Below, in pieces: positions 42,392-53,990 of a stretch of DNA of 64,000 nt. The notes beneath the pieces were generated by a model. It made no database searches and was not told where the DNA came from. It saw only the letters and a program-made list of their open reading frames with translations. Made by a program: the position numbers and the translations under genes. Source of the DNA: Symbiodinium natans (taxonomy: Eukaryota > Sar > Dinophyceae > Suessiales > Symbiodiniaceae); contig CAJNDS010000142.1 of the NCBI GenBank assembly GCA_905221605.1, forward strand, positions 1-64,000, in the 5' to 3' direction. Position 1 is the first letter of the stretch. Each line of letters opens with the position of its first letter.

Positions 42392-42631
42392 AAGAGGAAG
42401 AGGAGAGGAAGAGGAAGAGGAAGAGGAAGAGGAAGAGGAAGAGGAAGAGGAAGAGGAAGAGGAAGAGGAAGAGGAAGAGGAAGAGGAAGAGGAAGAGGAA
42501 GAGGACGAGGAAGAGGAAGAGGAAGAGGAAGAGGAAGAGGAAGAGGAAGAGGAAGAGGAAGAGGAAGAGGAAGAGGAAGAGGAAGAGGAAGAGGAAGAGG
42601 AAGAGGAAGAGGAAGAGGAGAGGGAAGAGGA
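42392..42631. repeat. (GAGGAA)n hexanucleotide microsatellite
   Basis: About 38 copies of AAGAGG with one GAGGAC variant near 42,505. The Pro-Leu frame on minus is a by-product. Confidence 0.98.
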
Positions 42632-43063
42632 GCCAAAAGGAAATGAAGAGGAGCCGGGGGCGGGGGCCCGGGGCCGAAGATTAGTTTGGCGTCTCCGTTT
42701 TTGTTTTGTTACTATTGCGGGGGAATTAGTTTCGGGGGGGGGGGGGGGGGGGGCGGGCCCCCACAGTAATCAGGAGACAACATTAAACCCTAAACCCTAA
42801 ACCCCAAACCCCAAACCCTAAACCCTAAACCCCAAGGAAAAATGGACGTCTCTGGGAAGCTCTGTTACCAGAGCTCCGAAACTGCAAGAGAAGCTTTAGG
42901 GTTTGGGGTTTCGGGGTTTAGGGTTTGGGGATTAGGGTTTAGGGTTTAGGGTTTAGGGCTAGAAGACCTGAAGCCCCCAATAAAGTGGGCTTCGTTTTTC
43001 ACTCTCCCTAAACCTGAAATCATCACACCTTGACCCCCCAAAATCACTCCCCAAGCCCTAGAC
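42632..43063. repeat. Mosaic with G run
   Basis: G run of about 18 at 42,736-42,753; CCCTAAA and CCCCAAA units at 42,786-42,834; TTTAGGG at 42,897-42,958. Confidence 0.75.
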
Positions 43064-43168
43064 CTTGGGTTGTTCCCCCGTAGACTAGCAGTCCTTAAGA
43101 GGGTTGTACTAGGGGCTACAAAAAGTCGCTCTTAAGGACTGCGAGTATGAGGGCGGAACATCCCAAAC
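43064..43168. mobile_element. TIR-2 element, copy 1
   Basis: Left TTGGGTTGTTCCCCCGTAGA with CTAGCAGTCCTTAAG; right CTTAAGGACTGCGAGTATGA with GGAACATCCCAA. Non-coding, about 105 bp. Confidence 0.85.
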
Positions 43169-44463
43169 CACCACTCCCCTAAACCCTGAACCCTAAACCC
43201 TAAACCCTAACCCCTAAATCATCACTCCCTTAACCCTAAACCCTGAAGAGGGGGCTTCTTGCAATCCACCATCGGGCTCGGTACTTCTCTACAAAACTGC
43301 TTAAGAACCTCCGGCAAAAATGTTGTAGGGTTTAGAGGGTTTAGGGTTATGAAGGCTTTTCTTTTTTGTTTGGGAGGGGGGGGGGGGTATGGTGCCCCCC
43401 AGAGTAGACCCCTGGCATCTCCCACAAGACACGCCGGAGCCGCAAGCCCGCGACGAAGGTGATCACCCAATGACCTTGCAAAGCTCCGCACAACCATCGG
43501 AAACCTGAAAAACAAAACCCCAAAACCCGAAACCCGAAACCCTCCGACCCCATACACCCTCGAGGAGGATGGGAGATCTCAAGAGCTCTGGCAGCTTGGG
43601 GTTCAGGACCTTCCGGGCTTCAAAGCTTCTCTGGGTTTGCAGACGATTGGGGTGTATAGGATCAAGAGTCTAGGGTTCAGGCTTGTTTGTTTTCCCCGCT
43701 TAACGGGTGACTGCTGCTCGTGCTCTTGCAACGCTGCTCCCTTGTCTTTCAACAGATGTTTTGATACGGTGTTGGCAGGGGAAGACCCCTCATGGCCAAA
43801 GCCGTAAACTGCCCACTTTCTCCAGAACCCGTTGACCGGGGAATATGCCTTAACACGATAGCAGACTCAAAAGTGGCTGTTCATGAGGTTCATTCCTAAT
43901 CAAGGGGTTTGGGAGGTGCTGGGCCCCTACACCCTAATTCAAAACGCCCAGACCTCAACCCTAAAGACACGGCCCCTAAACACTAACGAATCCCAGACCT
44001 TGAACTAAGGATGAATAAGCGAAGTTTCTGCTTTCTTGATATTCTTATGAACAGTTTGTGCTATTTATTTGTATTTGTTTATAGTTTCCCTTGTTTGGTA
44101 TTTGTTTATGTTTTTAGTTGTTTTGTTGTTGCTTTTTTGGAGGGAGGCGGGCTTTGGCGCCTGAACCCAAATCAAAGCCTAAACCTCAAACCCTTTCAAA
44201 CCTACATCCGAAACCCTATACCCCCACACACAAAACGTTAAACAACAAGCTCCGCATCCCCAGACCCCTGAACCGTAGATGAAAACCCAGAACCCATGAA
44301 CCCTTAACCCAAACTATCTAGCGGCTGTACATTGGACCCTTAAGCTTGTACCCTTGAGTTGAGGGGACCTTGCTTATAAAGATCCTTAAGGGAATATGTG
44401 GGCCATCTTGGTTGTACATTAAGGGGAACCTTTGGGGACAGAACCTTAAGGCTGCCGGCTACG
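43169..44463. repeat. Mosaic region
   Basis: A half TIR-3 arm (GCTTAAGAACCTCC, 43,299) is followed by telomeric bits and a G run (43,374-43,387). 43,560-44,240 is mostly unique with no recognised gene. Confidence 0.65.
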
Positions 44464-44608
44464 AATTGCTTAAGAACCACCCAAAAAGTAAAACACAGGG
44501 TTTAGGGTTTAGGGTTTCGGGTTTAGGGTTTAGGGTTTAGGGTTTAGGGCTTGGGGTATAAGCGCTTGCTATCCTTCATTTTTTGGTGGTTCTTGCGCAA
44601 ATAGTGTA
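44464..44608. mobile_element. TIR-3 element, copy 3, with telomeric core
   Basis: Left ATTGCTTAAGAACCACCCAA, right TTTTGGTGGTTCTTGCGCAA with ATAGTG. Between the arms lie about eight TTTAGGG units (44,498-44,551), absent from copies 26,906 and 58,151. Confidence 0.8.
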
Positions 44609-45354
44609 GGGGCACGAGTCTTAACCCCTTCACCCTTTGATGCCCTCCGGGTTTAGGGTTTAGGGTTTAGGGTTTCGAGTTTAGGTTTCGGGTTTAGGGC
44701 TTAGGGCAGTTTAAGGTTTCGGGTTTAGGGCTTAGAGACATTTTCATTTTCTAGCTTCAGGGTTTTAGGGGACTGGGGGTTGAGGAGTTGAGGGCGGTTT
44801 GTTGAGGTGTACAGGGATTAGGTTTTGGGCTCAACCCTAAACCCGACACCCGAAACCCTAAACCCTAAACCCCAAACCCTAAACCCTAAACCTCGTTTAG
44901 GCCAAATCCATTCTGGGAACCCTGCCGAGGACGTCGGGCACCCGGAGGCACATCAGGTTGTAGCACAGCAGGTGCCTGGCTCGCCCCGTTTTGGGGGTTT
45001 AGGGTTTAGGGTTTAGGGTTTAGGGTTTAGGGTTTAGGGCTTGGGAAATGGTTTAGGGCCTTTAGGGTCTAGGGTTTAGGGTTGAGGCTTTGCGAGTTCA
45101 CACCTGCAAACCCCTCAAGCCTGAACCCCCCAATACTTGCCGATGACGCCCCCCTAAACCCCAAACACTAAACCCTAAACCTAAACCCTAAACAAATGCC
45201 TCGAGCCACAAAATGCTTCTGCTGAGGCGACTCGTTTCTCAGAGTTCAGGGTTGGGGGTTCAGGGTTTAGGGTTCACGGTTTAGGGTTCCGGCTCCACTT
45301 ATGTGAACTTCAGGGTTGAGGGTGTAGGGGCCTCACAGAACCCCTGCTTTCCAG
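44609..45354. repeat. Mosaic region
   Basis: TTTAGGG at 44,650-44,735 (degenerate), CCCTAAA at 44,833-44,893, TTTAGGG at 44,995-45,040 and 45,250-45,290. Confidence 0.75.
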
Positions 45355-45525
45355 CAAAGGGCCTTGACGGGGTTCTTCTTCCTAGTCCTTAGGGGACGAA
45401 ATGAACACTAAAATTTGGGGTCACATACACTACACTACTGTAACCGGCCTTAACGGGGTTCTTTTTCTTGAGGGGACGGAATAAAATTTGGGGGTCGAAA
45501 CACACTGTACTGCTATAAGCTTCAT
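45355..45525. repeat. Imperfect tandem duplication of about 90 bp
   Basis: AACGGGGTTCTT ... CTTGAGGGGACGGAATAAAA and GACGGGGTTCTT ... CTTAGGGGACGAAATGAACA are two copies; a third relative lies at 62,165-62,205 (GAGACGAAGTGAACCCTAAA). Confidence 0.7.
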
Positions 45526-46559
45526 TAGGGTACATGGACTAGAAGCCTTTTTCGCGTTGATCTCGCCCAAGACCCTAAACCCCAACCCTAGAGCCTGTAA
45601 ACCCTAGCAGGGTTCATGATGTCGGGGTTCACCCAAGGTTCAGGAAATTGAAGTGGTGATGTGGGGATATTGAGATGGATGGATTGGACTCGGCGCGTTC
45701 GCTTGGGATTGGGGGCCCCATTTAGGGTTTAGGGTTTAGGGCTTAGGGCTTAGGGTTTAGGGTTTAGGGTTTAGGGATGATTTGAAGATCCTCTAAGTGA
45801 ATATAAGAGCCATGTTTGGAGTATAGTAAGGGAACCTCTTCGGGGTACATCCTCAGGGGTACGAGTCTTAATCCCTCAAATTCAGGCAAGAATTGGGACC
45901 TGGTTGTGTTGTGTTCAGGGTTAAGGGTTTCGGGGTTAGGGTTTAGTGTTTATGGTTTAGGGTTTAGGGCTAGGGTTTGGGGTGTGGGGTTTGGAGTCTA
46001 GGGTTTATAGGGCTTTGTTGCGGCTGGGCTTATCTAGCTAAACCCCATAAACCCTAAACCCTTAATCCCAAACCCTAAATCCCAAACGGAATAGCTGCAG
46101 AGCATAGGGCACCTGATCGCCATTTTGGGCGCCATTTAGTACCACAAGTTGAGTTCAAACTTAGGATGCCCATGCCCGGAATTCCTGACTGTACTCTCAG
46201 CTAAACCCTAAACCCTAAAACCTAAAGCCCAAAGCGTCTGGACTACTCCAAACACTGCCAAAATTCTGACCTGTACTGACCCTTCAGCCTAAACCTTCAA
46301 GAGCCCTGACCCTAAAACCCTAGACTCTCACCCCTACATAAACCGAAACCCAAAATCCCAAACCCTAAACCCTAGCCCTAAACCCGAAACCCTAAACCCT
46401 AAACCCAAAACCCTAAACCCAAAACCCTAAGCAAACCCCAACCTTCAACCCAAAGGCGCTTAACGTCATGCCCGGGGCGCGGAACCGAGAACTCCAAGGA
46501 CTTACCGGCGTCCTGAGCTCTGTGTCTGTGTTGCCGCGGCCACAGGCTCACAGCCACAG
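45526..46559. repeat. Mosaic region
   Basis: TTTAGGG at 45,721-45,775 and 45,925-45,975, CCCTAAA-type units at 46,035-46,085 and 46,340-46,435. No gene recognised. Confidence 0.7.
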
Positions 46560-46680
46560 TGTAAGGTTTGGGGTTTAGGTTTAGGGTTTAGGGTTTAGGG
46601 TTTAGGGTTTAGGGTTTAGGGTTTAGGGTTTAGGGTTTAGGGTAGAGGGTATAAGGTGTAGGGTTCAGGGTTTTCGGTTT
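46560..46680. repeat. TTTAGGG tract
   Basis: About 11 clean units followed by variants. Confidence 0.93.
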
Positions 46681-47160
46681 AGGGCATAGGGTATGCCAAG
46701 TTACCAAGAGGCCTACAGTATACCGTTCATGAGTCACCCACCTTCCCCTAAACCCTAAACCCTAATCCCTAAACCCTGTAGCATCCTAATTAATCCTCAC
46801 AGGACGGAAAGGAAGGAAGAGCTTTTGTCATTTTTTCAAGATACTTCTTACTCCAGGATTCAGCGTTTAGGCTTAGGGTTGAGGGGCTTAGGGTGAGGAG
46901 GCGGTCCTCCTCGAAGTCCTGTAAAACCCCAAACACGAACTCTAAGCCCAAAGAACAAAACCCGAAACCCGAAGCCAGCCCCAAAAAAGACAGGTTAGGG
47001 TTTAGGGTTTAGGGTTTAGGGTTTAGGGTTTAGGGTGTAGGGTGTAGGGTGTAGGGTTTTGGGTTTAGGGGTTTAGGGGTTTAGGGGTTTAGGGGTTTAG
47101 GGGTTTAGGGGCTTAGGGGCTTAGGGGTTTAGGGGTTTAGGGGTTTAGGGTCTAGGGTTT
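46681..47160. repeat. Mosaic ending in a TTTAGGG / TTTAGGGG array
   Basis: From 46,994 TTTAGGG units, then TGTAGGG, then TTTAGGGG units in separate runs to 47,160. Confidence 0.85.
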
Positions 47161-47903
47161 CCTAAACCCCACACCCTAAACCCAAACTTTGAGTCAGGGG
47201 GGTGGGGCAGGTCTTGGGGCCCAGGGGTTAAGGTTCAGGAGGGCTTGTAGGGTTTAGGGTGCTCAAGTTCAGGGTTTAGGACGTTCGGGGTGGTCAGGGC
47301 TTCGGGTTCTACAGATTCCATAGGGTTCTAAAGGGTTCTATAAGGTTCCAGGGTTCCATCGGGTTGGGGCAACTACTTTCGGCTCTGTAGTCTATGGGTG
47401 CTCTGGCAGGAAGTTTCGGCCAGTTCTCTGAAACCAAACCCCAAGCACCATGTGTGTGTGTGTGTGTGCGTGTTCATAAGATGTGCATTACATGCGTACG
47501 TAAATAAGCATCTGCATGGCAACCACTTCGTAGACACATTCGTCATATCACTGATCTAGACGAAACTCCAGGGCGCTACACTCCAAACCCCAAATGACTC
47601 ACTGGGGGCCCTTGCCACAATCATCAGCAGGGCCAGCGTTAGGGCGCCTGTTCAGCAGCGTTTTGTGGGGGGGGGGGGGTCGGTTAGGGGTTTAGGGTTT
47701 CGGGTTTTAGGGTTTAGGGCAAAAACTCATACATCCGAAGCCCGAAGCTGCCAAAGGACAGGATTCTAGCGGAGCTGGATACATGGACCCGTCGGGTGAC
47801 TTGCTGCAGAGTGGAAAGAGATCAGCCTGGCTAGCCGCGGCTAGCCAGCTTGTACAGGAAGTAAAAGTTTCTTTTGGGAAGCGATGAACACAGACACACT
47901 CCA
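47161..47903. repeat. Mosaic region
   Basis: (TG)n at 47,451-47,470, a G run at 47,666-47,680, unique DNA with no recognised gene. GGGTTCTA/GGGTTCCA units repeat at 47,315-47,360. Confidence 0.65.
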
Positions 47904-48018
47904 GAATCAAGAGTAACCTGGGAATGAAAGGGGTTCCTTTTTTGGGGAGTTAAAGCTTAATTATAAGGGAACCTAAACCCCAACACAAGGGAACAAGGGC
48001 CCATACTCTGGGTCCTAG
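47904..48018. mobile_element. TIR-4 element, copy 4 (no insertion)
   Basis: AATCAAGAGTAACCTGGGAA to CATACTCTGGGTCCTAG; centre TTAATTATAAGGGAACCTAA without a telomeric tract. Confidence 0.78.
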
Positions 48019-48046
48019 CACATGTAGATTGGCGGAGTTATCGTAG

Positions 48047-48111
48047 GTTTGGGGTTTGGGGTTTGGGGTTTGGGGTTTGGGGTTTGGGGTTTGGGGTTTG
48101 GGGTTTGGGGT
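48047..48111. repeat. Pure TTTGGGG array
   Basis: Nine TTTGGGG units with no TTTAGGG among them. Confidence 0.95.
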
Positions 48112-48731
48112 CGGTTAACCCGAGTACCCTAATCCCGATGTGGCTTGGGGTTCATCGAGTCCCCAAGGCTTTAATTCCTAAACCCTAACCCGAAACCCTA
48201 CACCCTAAATCCTGCGCCCTTGGTGCACCTCAAGCCCCTAACCAAAGGGTGAGGGCGCCAGGGTTTAGGGTTCAGGGTTTAGGGTTTAGGATTGGTTGGG
48301 GTTGAGGGTTTTAAGACGGCCTATCACGACGACGCCGTCCCAGCTGCTCGTCGATCGAACACCAGCCAGGCGAGCCTCGTGCAGGAGGGAGTTGGAAGCT
48401 GGCGTTTAGGGTTTAGAGTTTAGGGTTTGGGGTTTCGGGTTTTCGGTTTAGAGTTTCAAGTTTCGATTGCGGGCGTTACCTAACTTACCTAAACCCTAAA
48501 CCCAAACCCTTAGAACAATGAGGAGGAGAGGGGGGTCGGGGGCCCAAGCTTAAAAAACCCCAAAACCCTGAACACTATAAACCCTAAACCCGAAAGCCCC
48601 AAAGCCCTATCCCCAAACCCTAAACCCTAAACCCTAAACCCTAAACTCAACGCAAGGGTCTGCTGAGCTCCAGGCCGGCTGAGGCCCTTCCTGCAGGTGG
48701 ATTCCTTCGATGGGGATATGGGCCTTATAAT
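48112..48731. repeat. Mosaic region
   Basis: TTTAGGG bits at 48,262-48,290 and 48,405-48,450, CCCTAAA at 48,612-48,645. No gene recognised. Confidence 0.7.
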
Positions 48732-48925
48732 GGGGGGGGGGGGGGGTTTGGGGTTTGGGGTTTGGGGTTTTGGGGTTTGGGGTTTGGGGTTTGGGGTTTG
48801 GGGTTTGGGGTTTGGGTTTGGGATTTGGGGTTTGGGGTTTGGGGTTTGGGGTTTGGGGTTTAGGGTTTAGGGTTTAGGGTTTGGGTTTAGAGTTTAGGGT
48901 CTAGGGTTTAGGCTTTAGGGGTTAC
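48732..48925. repeat. G run, TTTGGGG block, then TTTAGGG block
   Basis: A G run (48,732-48,746) leads into about 16 TTTGGGG units, then about 8 TTTAGGG-type units. The sharp switch shows block-wise expansion. Confidence 0.93.
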
Positions 48926-49507
48926 CTTCAACAACCTGCCCTACCTACCCTTTGCAAAGAGGTGCTAATGCCTTCAGGTGTGGGTCTGACAAACCTGAAA
49001 CCACCCCAGTTGCCGAGGACCTCCGAAACACCCTAAACCCTAAATCCTAAACCCCCTAGCTAAGGAACATAATCACCTTCCGCATCCTTCCACTGCAGTA
49101 GGGATTCGTCGTGCATGTTTAAGGTGCTTCCATTAGGAAGTAGAAAGACATGATAGCCATAATCATAGCAGTGATAATCATGATAACAGGGAATTCGTAG
49201 AACAGAAAAAAGGCAAAGAAAAAGCAGAGGCACACGAATACCCTCATGAGGGAGCATCTCTAAACCCTAAACCCTAAAACCGCTTCACCAAGCACCCTCT
49301 TGTTACGTCCCGAAACCCTAGACGCTAAGCCGCTAAACCCTAAACCCTAAACCCTAAACCCTAAACCTTAAACCCTAAACCCTAAACCCTAAACCCTACA
49401 CCCCCAAAACTGGCACCCAAACCCTAAAGCCCTAAACCCGAAACCTCCTGCATCCCAGGCCCTTTACCTAGGGTAACCCCAAAAGGGACCGGGCTTGCCA
49501 GAACTTG
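48926..49507. repeat. Mosaic region
   Basis: Unique piece 49,050-49,255 (no recognised gene), CCCTAAA at 49,333-49,400. Confidence 0.7.
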
Positions 49508-49812
49508 CCGGATAGATTTAGGTTTAGGGTTTAGGGTTTAGGGTTTAGGGTTTAGGGTTTAGGGTTTAGGGTCTAGGGTCTAGGGTTTAGGGTTTAGGGT
49601 TTAAGGGCTTAGGGCTTAGGGTTTAGGGTTTAGGGTTTAGGGTGTAAGGGCTTAAGGGCTTAGGGCTTAGGGTTTAGGATGTGGTGCGCCTGCAGCTGCC
49701 TGAGGTAGCCGTCGGCTTGCCTTGGCCAGGATTAAGTTCCATGGTTTAGGGCTTTTAGGGTTTAGGGTTTAGGGTTTAGGGTTTAGGGTTTAGGGTTTAG
49801 GGTTTAGGGTTT
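49508..49812. repeat. Two TTTAGGG tracts
   Basis: Tracts at 49,508-49,680 (with CTTAAGGG variants) and 49,752-49,812, separated by a short unique piece. Confidence 0.93.
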
Positions 49813-49863
49813 CAAGGGCCTAAGAGGGTTTGGGGGTTTATAGTTTTGTCTTTTGTTTTTCTC

Positions 49864-49864
<1 letters not shown>

Positions 49865-49896
<32 letters not shown>

Positions 49897-49907
49897 GGGG
49901 GGGGGGT
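49865..49907. repeat. Poly-T run followed by poly-G
   Basis: About 31 T directly followed by about 11 G. Confidence 0.96.
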
Positions 49908-50835
49908 AAGGCTTCAAGGGCTTGTAGAGTTTAAGGCTTCAATGAATCTAGGGCTTATCGGGTTGAAGGATTGGCTTTATAGGGTTTCAGGCTTGAAGGG
50001 CAACTAGAGTTTAAGGCTTAAAGGGCTTCTAGGGTTTAAGGCTCAAAGGGCTTATAGGGTTTGCGGCTTCAAGGGCTTATAGGGTTTATGGCTTGAAGTG
50101 CTCATTGGGTTTAAGGCTAGAAGGGCTTCTAGGGTAAAAGGCTTCAAAGGCTTAGAGGGCTTCTAGGGTTTAAGGCTTGAAGGGCTTAAGGTTTTGGGGT
50201 TGTTGAAAGGGTGTAGAGCTTCTAGACTTTAAGGCTTACAGGGCTGAGGGTTTTGGGTTTTTGAAGCTTGGGTTAGAGTTTAGTGCTTCTAGGGTTCAAG
50301 GCTTACAGGGCTAAGAGCTTGGCTTTCTTTAGAGGAAGCTTGTAGGGTTTAAGGCTTAATTAAAGGGCTTAGGGTTCGCTTCTTATAGGGTTGGCTTATA
50401 GGGTTTCAGGCTTCAAGGGCTTATAGGGTTTGGGGCTTGAAAGGCTTTGCAGGGTTTAAGGCCCGAAGGGCTTCTAGGGTGTAAGGCTTAAAGAGCTTAT
50501 AAGGTCGAGGGCTTAAAGGGCTTCTAGGGTTTAAGGCTCAAAGGGCGTAGAGGGTGTGAGGCTTCAAGGGCTTATAGGGTTATGGCTTGAAGAGCTTATA
50601 GGGTTTAAGGCTTGAAGGGCTTCTAGGGTAAAAGGCTTAAAAGGCTTACAGGGTTTAAGGCTTAAACGGCTTCTAGGGTTTAAGGTTTGAAGGGCTTAAG
50701 GTGTTGGTTTTTTTCAAAGGAGGGTGTAGGGCTTCTACGTAGGGTTTAAGGCTTACAGGGCTTAAGGTCTTGGGGGGTTTTAAGCTTGGGCTAGGGTTTA
50801 GGGCTTCTGGGGTGTAAGGCTTCACGGGCTTAGAT
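49908..50835. repeat. 25-bp minisatellite with an embedded telomere-like unit
   Basis: About 35 diverged copies of a 25-bp unit built from GGGCTTCTAGGGTTTAAGG plus CTTGAA, with TTATAGGG and CAAAGGGC variants. The TAGGGTTT part resembles a telomeric unit, so it may have grown from a telomeric seed. Confidence 0.85.
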
Positions 50836-51869
50836 TGAGGGTTTAGGGTTTAGGGTTTAGGGTTTAGGGTTTAGGGTTTAGGGGGTTTCTCACAGGAGGA
50901 AGGGGATGCTGCTGCAGCATGTGCCAGATCAAAGACGCGCAATCTTGGTTGAGTGTGATGAGAGCCTAAACCCTAAGCCCTATAAGCCTTACAAACATAT
51001 TTTGCCGCAGGAAACCCGCCACCTTGTCGTCAAACCCTAAACCCTAAACCTTAAATCCTAAATCTTAAACCTTAAACCCTAAACCCTAAACCCTTTTGCC
51101 CTGAACCCTGAACCCTAAACCCTACCTCCCTCACGTCAACGGACCTGCAGCGCATTTGCAAATGACACCAGGGTTTAGGGTTTCGGGTTTCGGGTTTAGC
51201 ATTCGCAGGACCTCACTCTCCTGCGATTTGCCATTCCGGTTTCACGCGGTGGTATCACCTCTGCAGCCGCAGAAACCTGCTCTGGTCCTCGGTGTCGTTG
51301 CCAAGCATCCCCTAACCCTAAACCCTAAACCCTAAACCCTAGACCCTAAACCCTAAACCCTAAACCCTAAACCCTAACATTACAATCTTGACCAGCGCGG
51401 TGCACAGCCTCAGGGTTGCCACGGCAGCCTCATCGAGGTGATGAGCCGTTCCAACTAGCATAGCATAGAGGTGTCACTAAGGCTTTAGGGCTGTGCCTGG
51501 GGAACGTAACCGACACACCGTTTGCAACAGGGTCTCCGAAAATGGGCCCTTTAAGGGGAACCCCTTGTACACCCCTTGTAAACCCTGTTCCAACCCAAGG
51601 GCCCATACTTGAGAACCCTGTAAAGAAGGGAAGGCCCCCAGAAAGGGCCATGAAACTACCCTTCAACCTAAGGGCTCCCTATATACTATACTGCTAACAT
51701 GCCCCTTATATAAACCCTAAACCCTAAACCCTAAACCCTAAACCCTAAACCCTGAACCCCAAACCCTTAGAGGATCTTTAAACAAGGGTCCGCAGAACTA
51801 AGGGTACAGCCCCCTAGGGGTCGAAGGCAGGGGCCCACGAAATTTGAAGGCAACAAAGTTACCGACCCT
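50836..51869. repeat. Mosaic region
   Basis: TTTAGGG at 50,838-50,883, CCCTAAA at 51,033-51,090 and 51,310-51,378, CCCTAAA at 51,713-51,765. A palindrome arm (CCATGAAACTACCC) at 51,648. No gene recognised. Confidence 0.7.
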
Positions 51870-51972
51870 AAGCTTAAGCAAATAGAACCCCCGAACAAAT
51901 GTAAATGAAAAAACTATACTACCCTTGTAAGGAAGAATCTTTTGTGTTTTTGGGATGTTCTTAAGCAGTTAC
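51870..51972. mobile_element. TIR-3 element, copy 4 (diverged)
   Basis: Left AGCTTAAGCAAATAGAACCC, core ACCCTTGTAAGGAAGAATCT, right GGGATGTTCTTAAGCAGTTA. Confidence 0.65.
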
Positions 51973-52563
51973 CCTAAACCCTAAACCCTAAACCCTGAAC
52001 CCCAAACCCCAAACCCCAAACCCCTAAGAGCCCAAGCTGGCCTCGAGTCTTCGTGGCCGCCGCGACACAGCCGTTCCCAGCGTCGCCTCTCCCGCGAGCT
52101 GCAGCGCTTGAGGATACAGCGATGTACTGGGCCTAAACCCTAAACCCTAAACCCTAAATCCTAAACCCTAAAACCTCAACCCTAACTCTTAAACCCTAAA
52201 CCCAAAAACCGAAATCCGAAACCCCTCCTCATGGACGTCAGGGCTGCCAGTGGGCAGCTTCCTCATGAACCCCTGGCCCTGCCCCGAAACCTGGCTTAGG
52301 AGTTTAGGCGTTGGGGTTTAGCCTCTGAAAGGGGGGGGGGGTATTCTGGCTTGCGGTGGAGACCCGAAACCCAAAAAAGCCTAAAAAGCCGATAAAGCCC
52401 TATAAGCCCTATTATAAACCCCATAGACCTAAACCCTATAGACCTAAACCCCCCCACCCCAGACCCCAAACCCCAAACCCTAAACCCTCCACGGGGATCA
52501 CAAAGGGTTTGGGGTTTAGGGTTTGGGGTTTAGGGCCTAGGGTTTGGGGTTTAGGGTTCAGGG
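51973..52563. repeat. Mosaic region
   Basis: CCCTAAA/CCCCAAA units at 51,973-52,024 and 52,134-52,200, an A/C-rich piece at 52,365-52,490, G-rich units at 52,507-52,562. Confidence 0.7.
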
Positions 52564-52669
52564 TTGGGATGTTCACCCGTGTACTGACAGTCCTCTATAG
52601 GCATGATAATTGGGGGGGGGGTACTATGATCCCTACTAAGGACTGTTAGTATCAGGGGGAACATCCCAA
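52564..52669. mobile_element. TIR-2 element, copy 2
   Basis: Left TTGGGATGTTCACCCGTGTA with CTGACAGTCC; right GGACTGTTAGTATCAGGGGG with AACATCCCAA; a G run lies in the core. Confidence 0.87.
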
Positions 52670-53847
52670 GTTCAGTGTTTAGGGTTCAAGGGGTTCGGGG
52701 TTTATGAATGAGGTTCAAGGGCTTATAGTTTTAGGGTTCCGGGGTTTCGGGTGCCTGACAGCACCAAGCTTGATGGCTACTCATGCCTCATGCCCCCCCC
52801 GAACCCCGCACCCCGCATCCTGCACCTAAAACTTTGCAGCCTAAACCCCAACTCTATACCTCCCCTTCGAAACCATGCTACAAACAATGAGTTAAAACGT
52901 CTCCTTGCCGTCCACCCCCCGCCGCTCCCACAACAACAACAAAAACGAAAACCCAATAAACTAGCCGGGTGGCTTCGGGTTTAGGGTTTAGGGTTTAAGG
53001 TTTAGGACTTAGAGTTTAGGGTTTAGGGCCCCAGAACTTTAAGACATTTTCCAAATCAACCTTCCAGGCAGTTTTTGTGGCCTAACGAACCCTAAATGCT
53101 AAACGCTAAATCCTAAACCCTAAACTAAAACCCTAAACCCTAAATCCTAAACCCTAAAACCCTAAAACCCTAAAACCCTAAAACCCTAAACCCTAAACCC
53201 TACACCCAGGCCACGCTGCGGGGGATGCTATACGACGATGCCTGCAGGATCCTCGATTCCGACTCCTGCCACGCAATGGCAGGGCTTTGCATCCGAAGTC
53301 TTATAAGCCTACAAGCCTCGGTTTAGGGTTTAGGGTTTAGGGTTTAGGGTTTAGGGTTTGGGGTTTAGGGTTTAGGGTTTAAGGTTTAGATAGGGTTTAG
53401 GGCCTTTTGGGGTAGTATACTAGAAGCCCCTATCACTAACCCAAAAAGGAACTACATTGGAGCCTTTGGGTCAGCCCTAGACCTCCCTAAGCCCTGAGCG
53501 TTTAGGGTTTAGGGTTTAGGGTTTAGTTTAGGGTTCAGGGTTTAGGGTTTAGGGTTTAGGGTTTAGTTTAGGGTTCAGGGTTTAAATAGGCTAAACCCCC
53601 CAAAAAGAGGGCCCTGCTCCCAATCAACGGAATCCACAGCCCTAAACACTAAACACCCTAACCAACCCCTAAACCTAGCATGGGGGGCTTAATAATTAGA
53701 GGTAGGGATTTGGCGGTTCTTATTGTATAATTATGTGGGGACCTGAAGGGAAATATGAGCAATTATTCCGAACCCGATTACTAACCCTAAACCCTCTCGG
53801 GGTTTCTTCTGGCGTCGGGTGCTTTGGGTTGAGTGTTTTAAAGTGCT
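52670..53847. repeat. Mosaic region
   Basis: CCCTAAA at 53,095-53,205, TTTAGGG at 53,317-53,402, and a TTTAGGG tract with an internal 46-bp duplication at 53,498-53,585. Unique pieces hold no recognised gene. Confidence 0.75.
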
Positions 53848-53990
53848 TTTAGGCTTTAGGCTTTAGGCTTTAGGCTTTAGAGCTTAGGCTCTAGGCTTTA
53901 GGCTTTAGGCTTTAGGCTTTAGGCTTTAGGCTTTAGGCTTTAGGCTTTAGGCTTTAGGCTTTAGGCTTTAGGCTTTAGGCTTTCGGCTTT
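53848..53990. repeat. TTTAGGC array
   Basis: About 20 CTTTAGG units, a single-base variant of TTTAGGG amplified as a pure block, passing back into TTTAGGG by 54,050. Confidence 0.95.

Noticed and set aside
42382-42636. Pro-Leu repeat protein on the minus strand
   Set aside because: Pure by-product of the (GAGGAA)n microsatellite.
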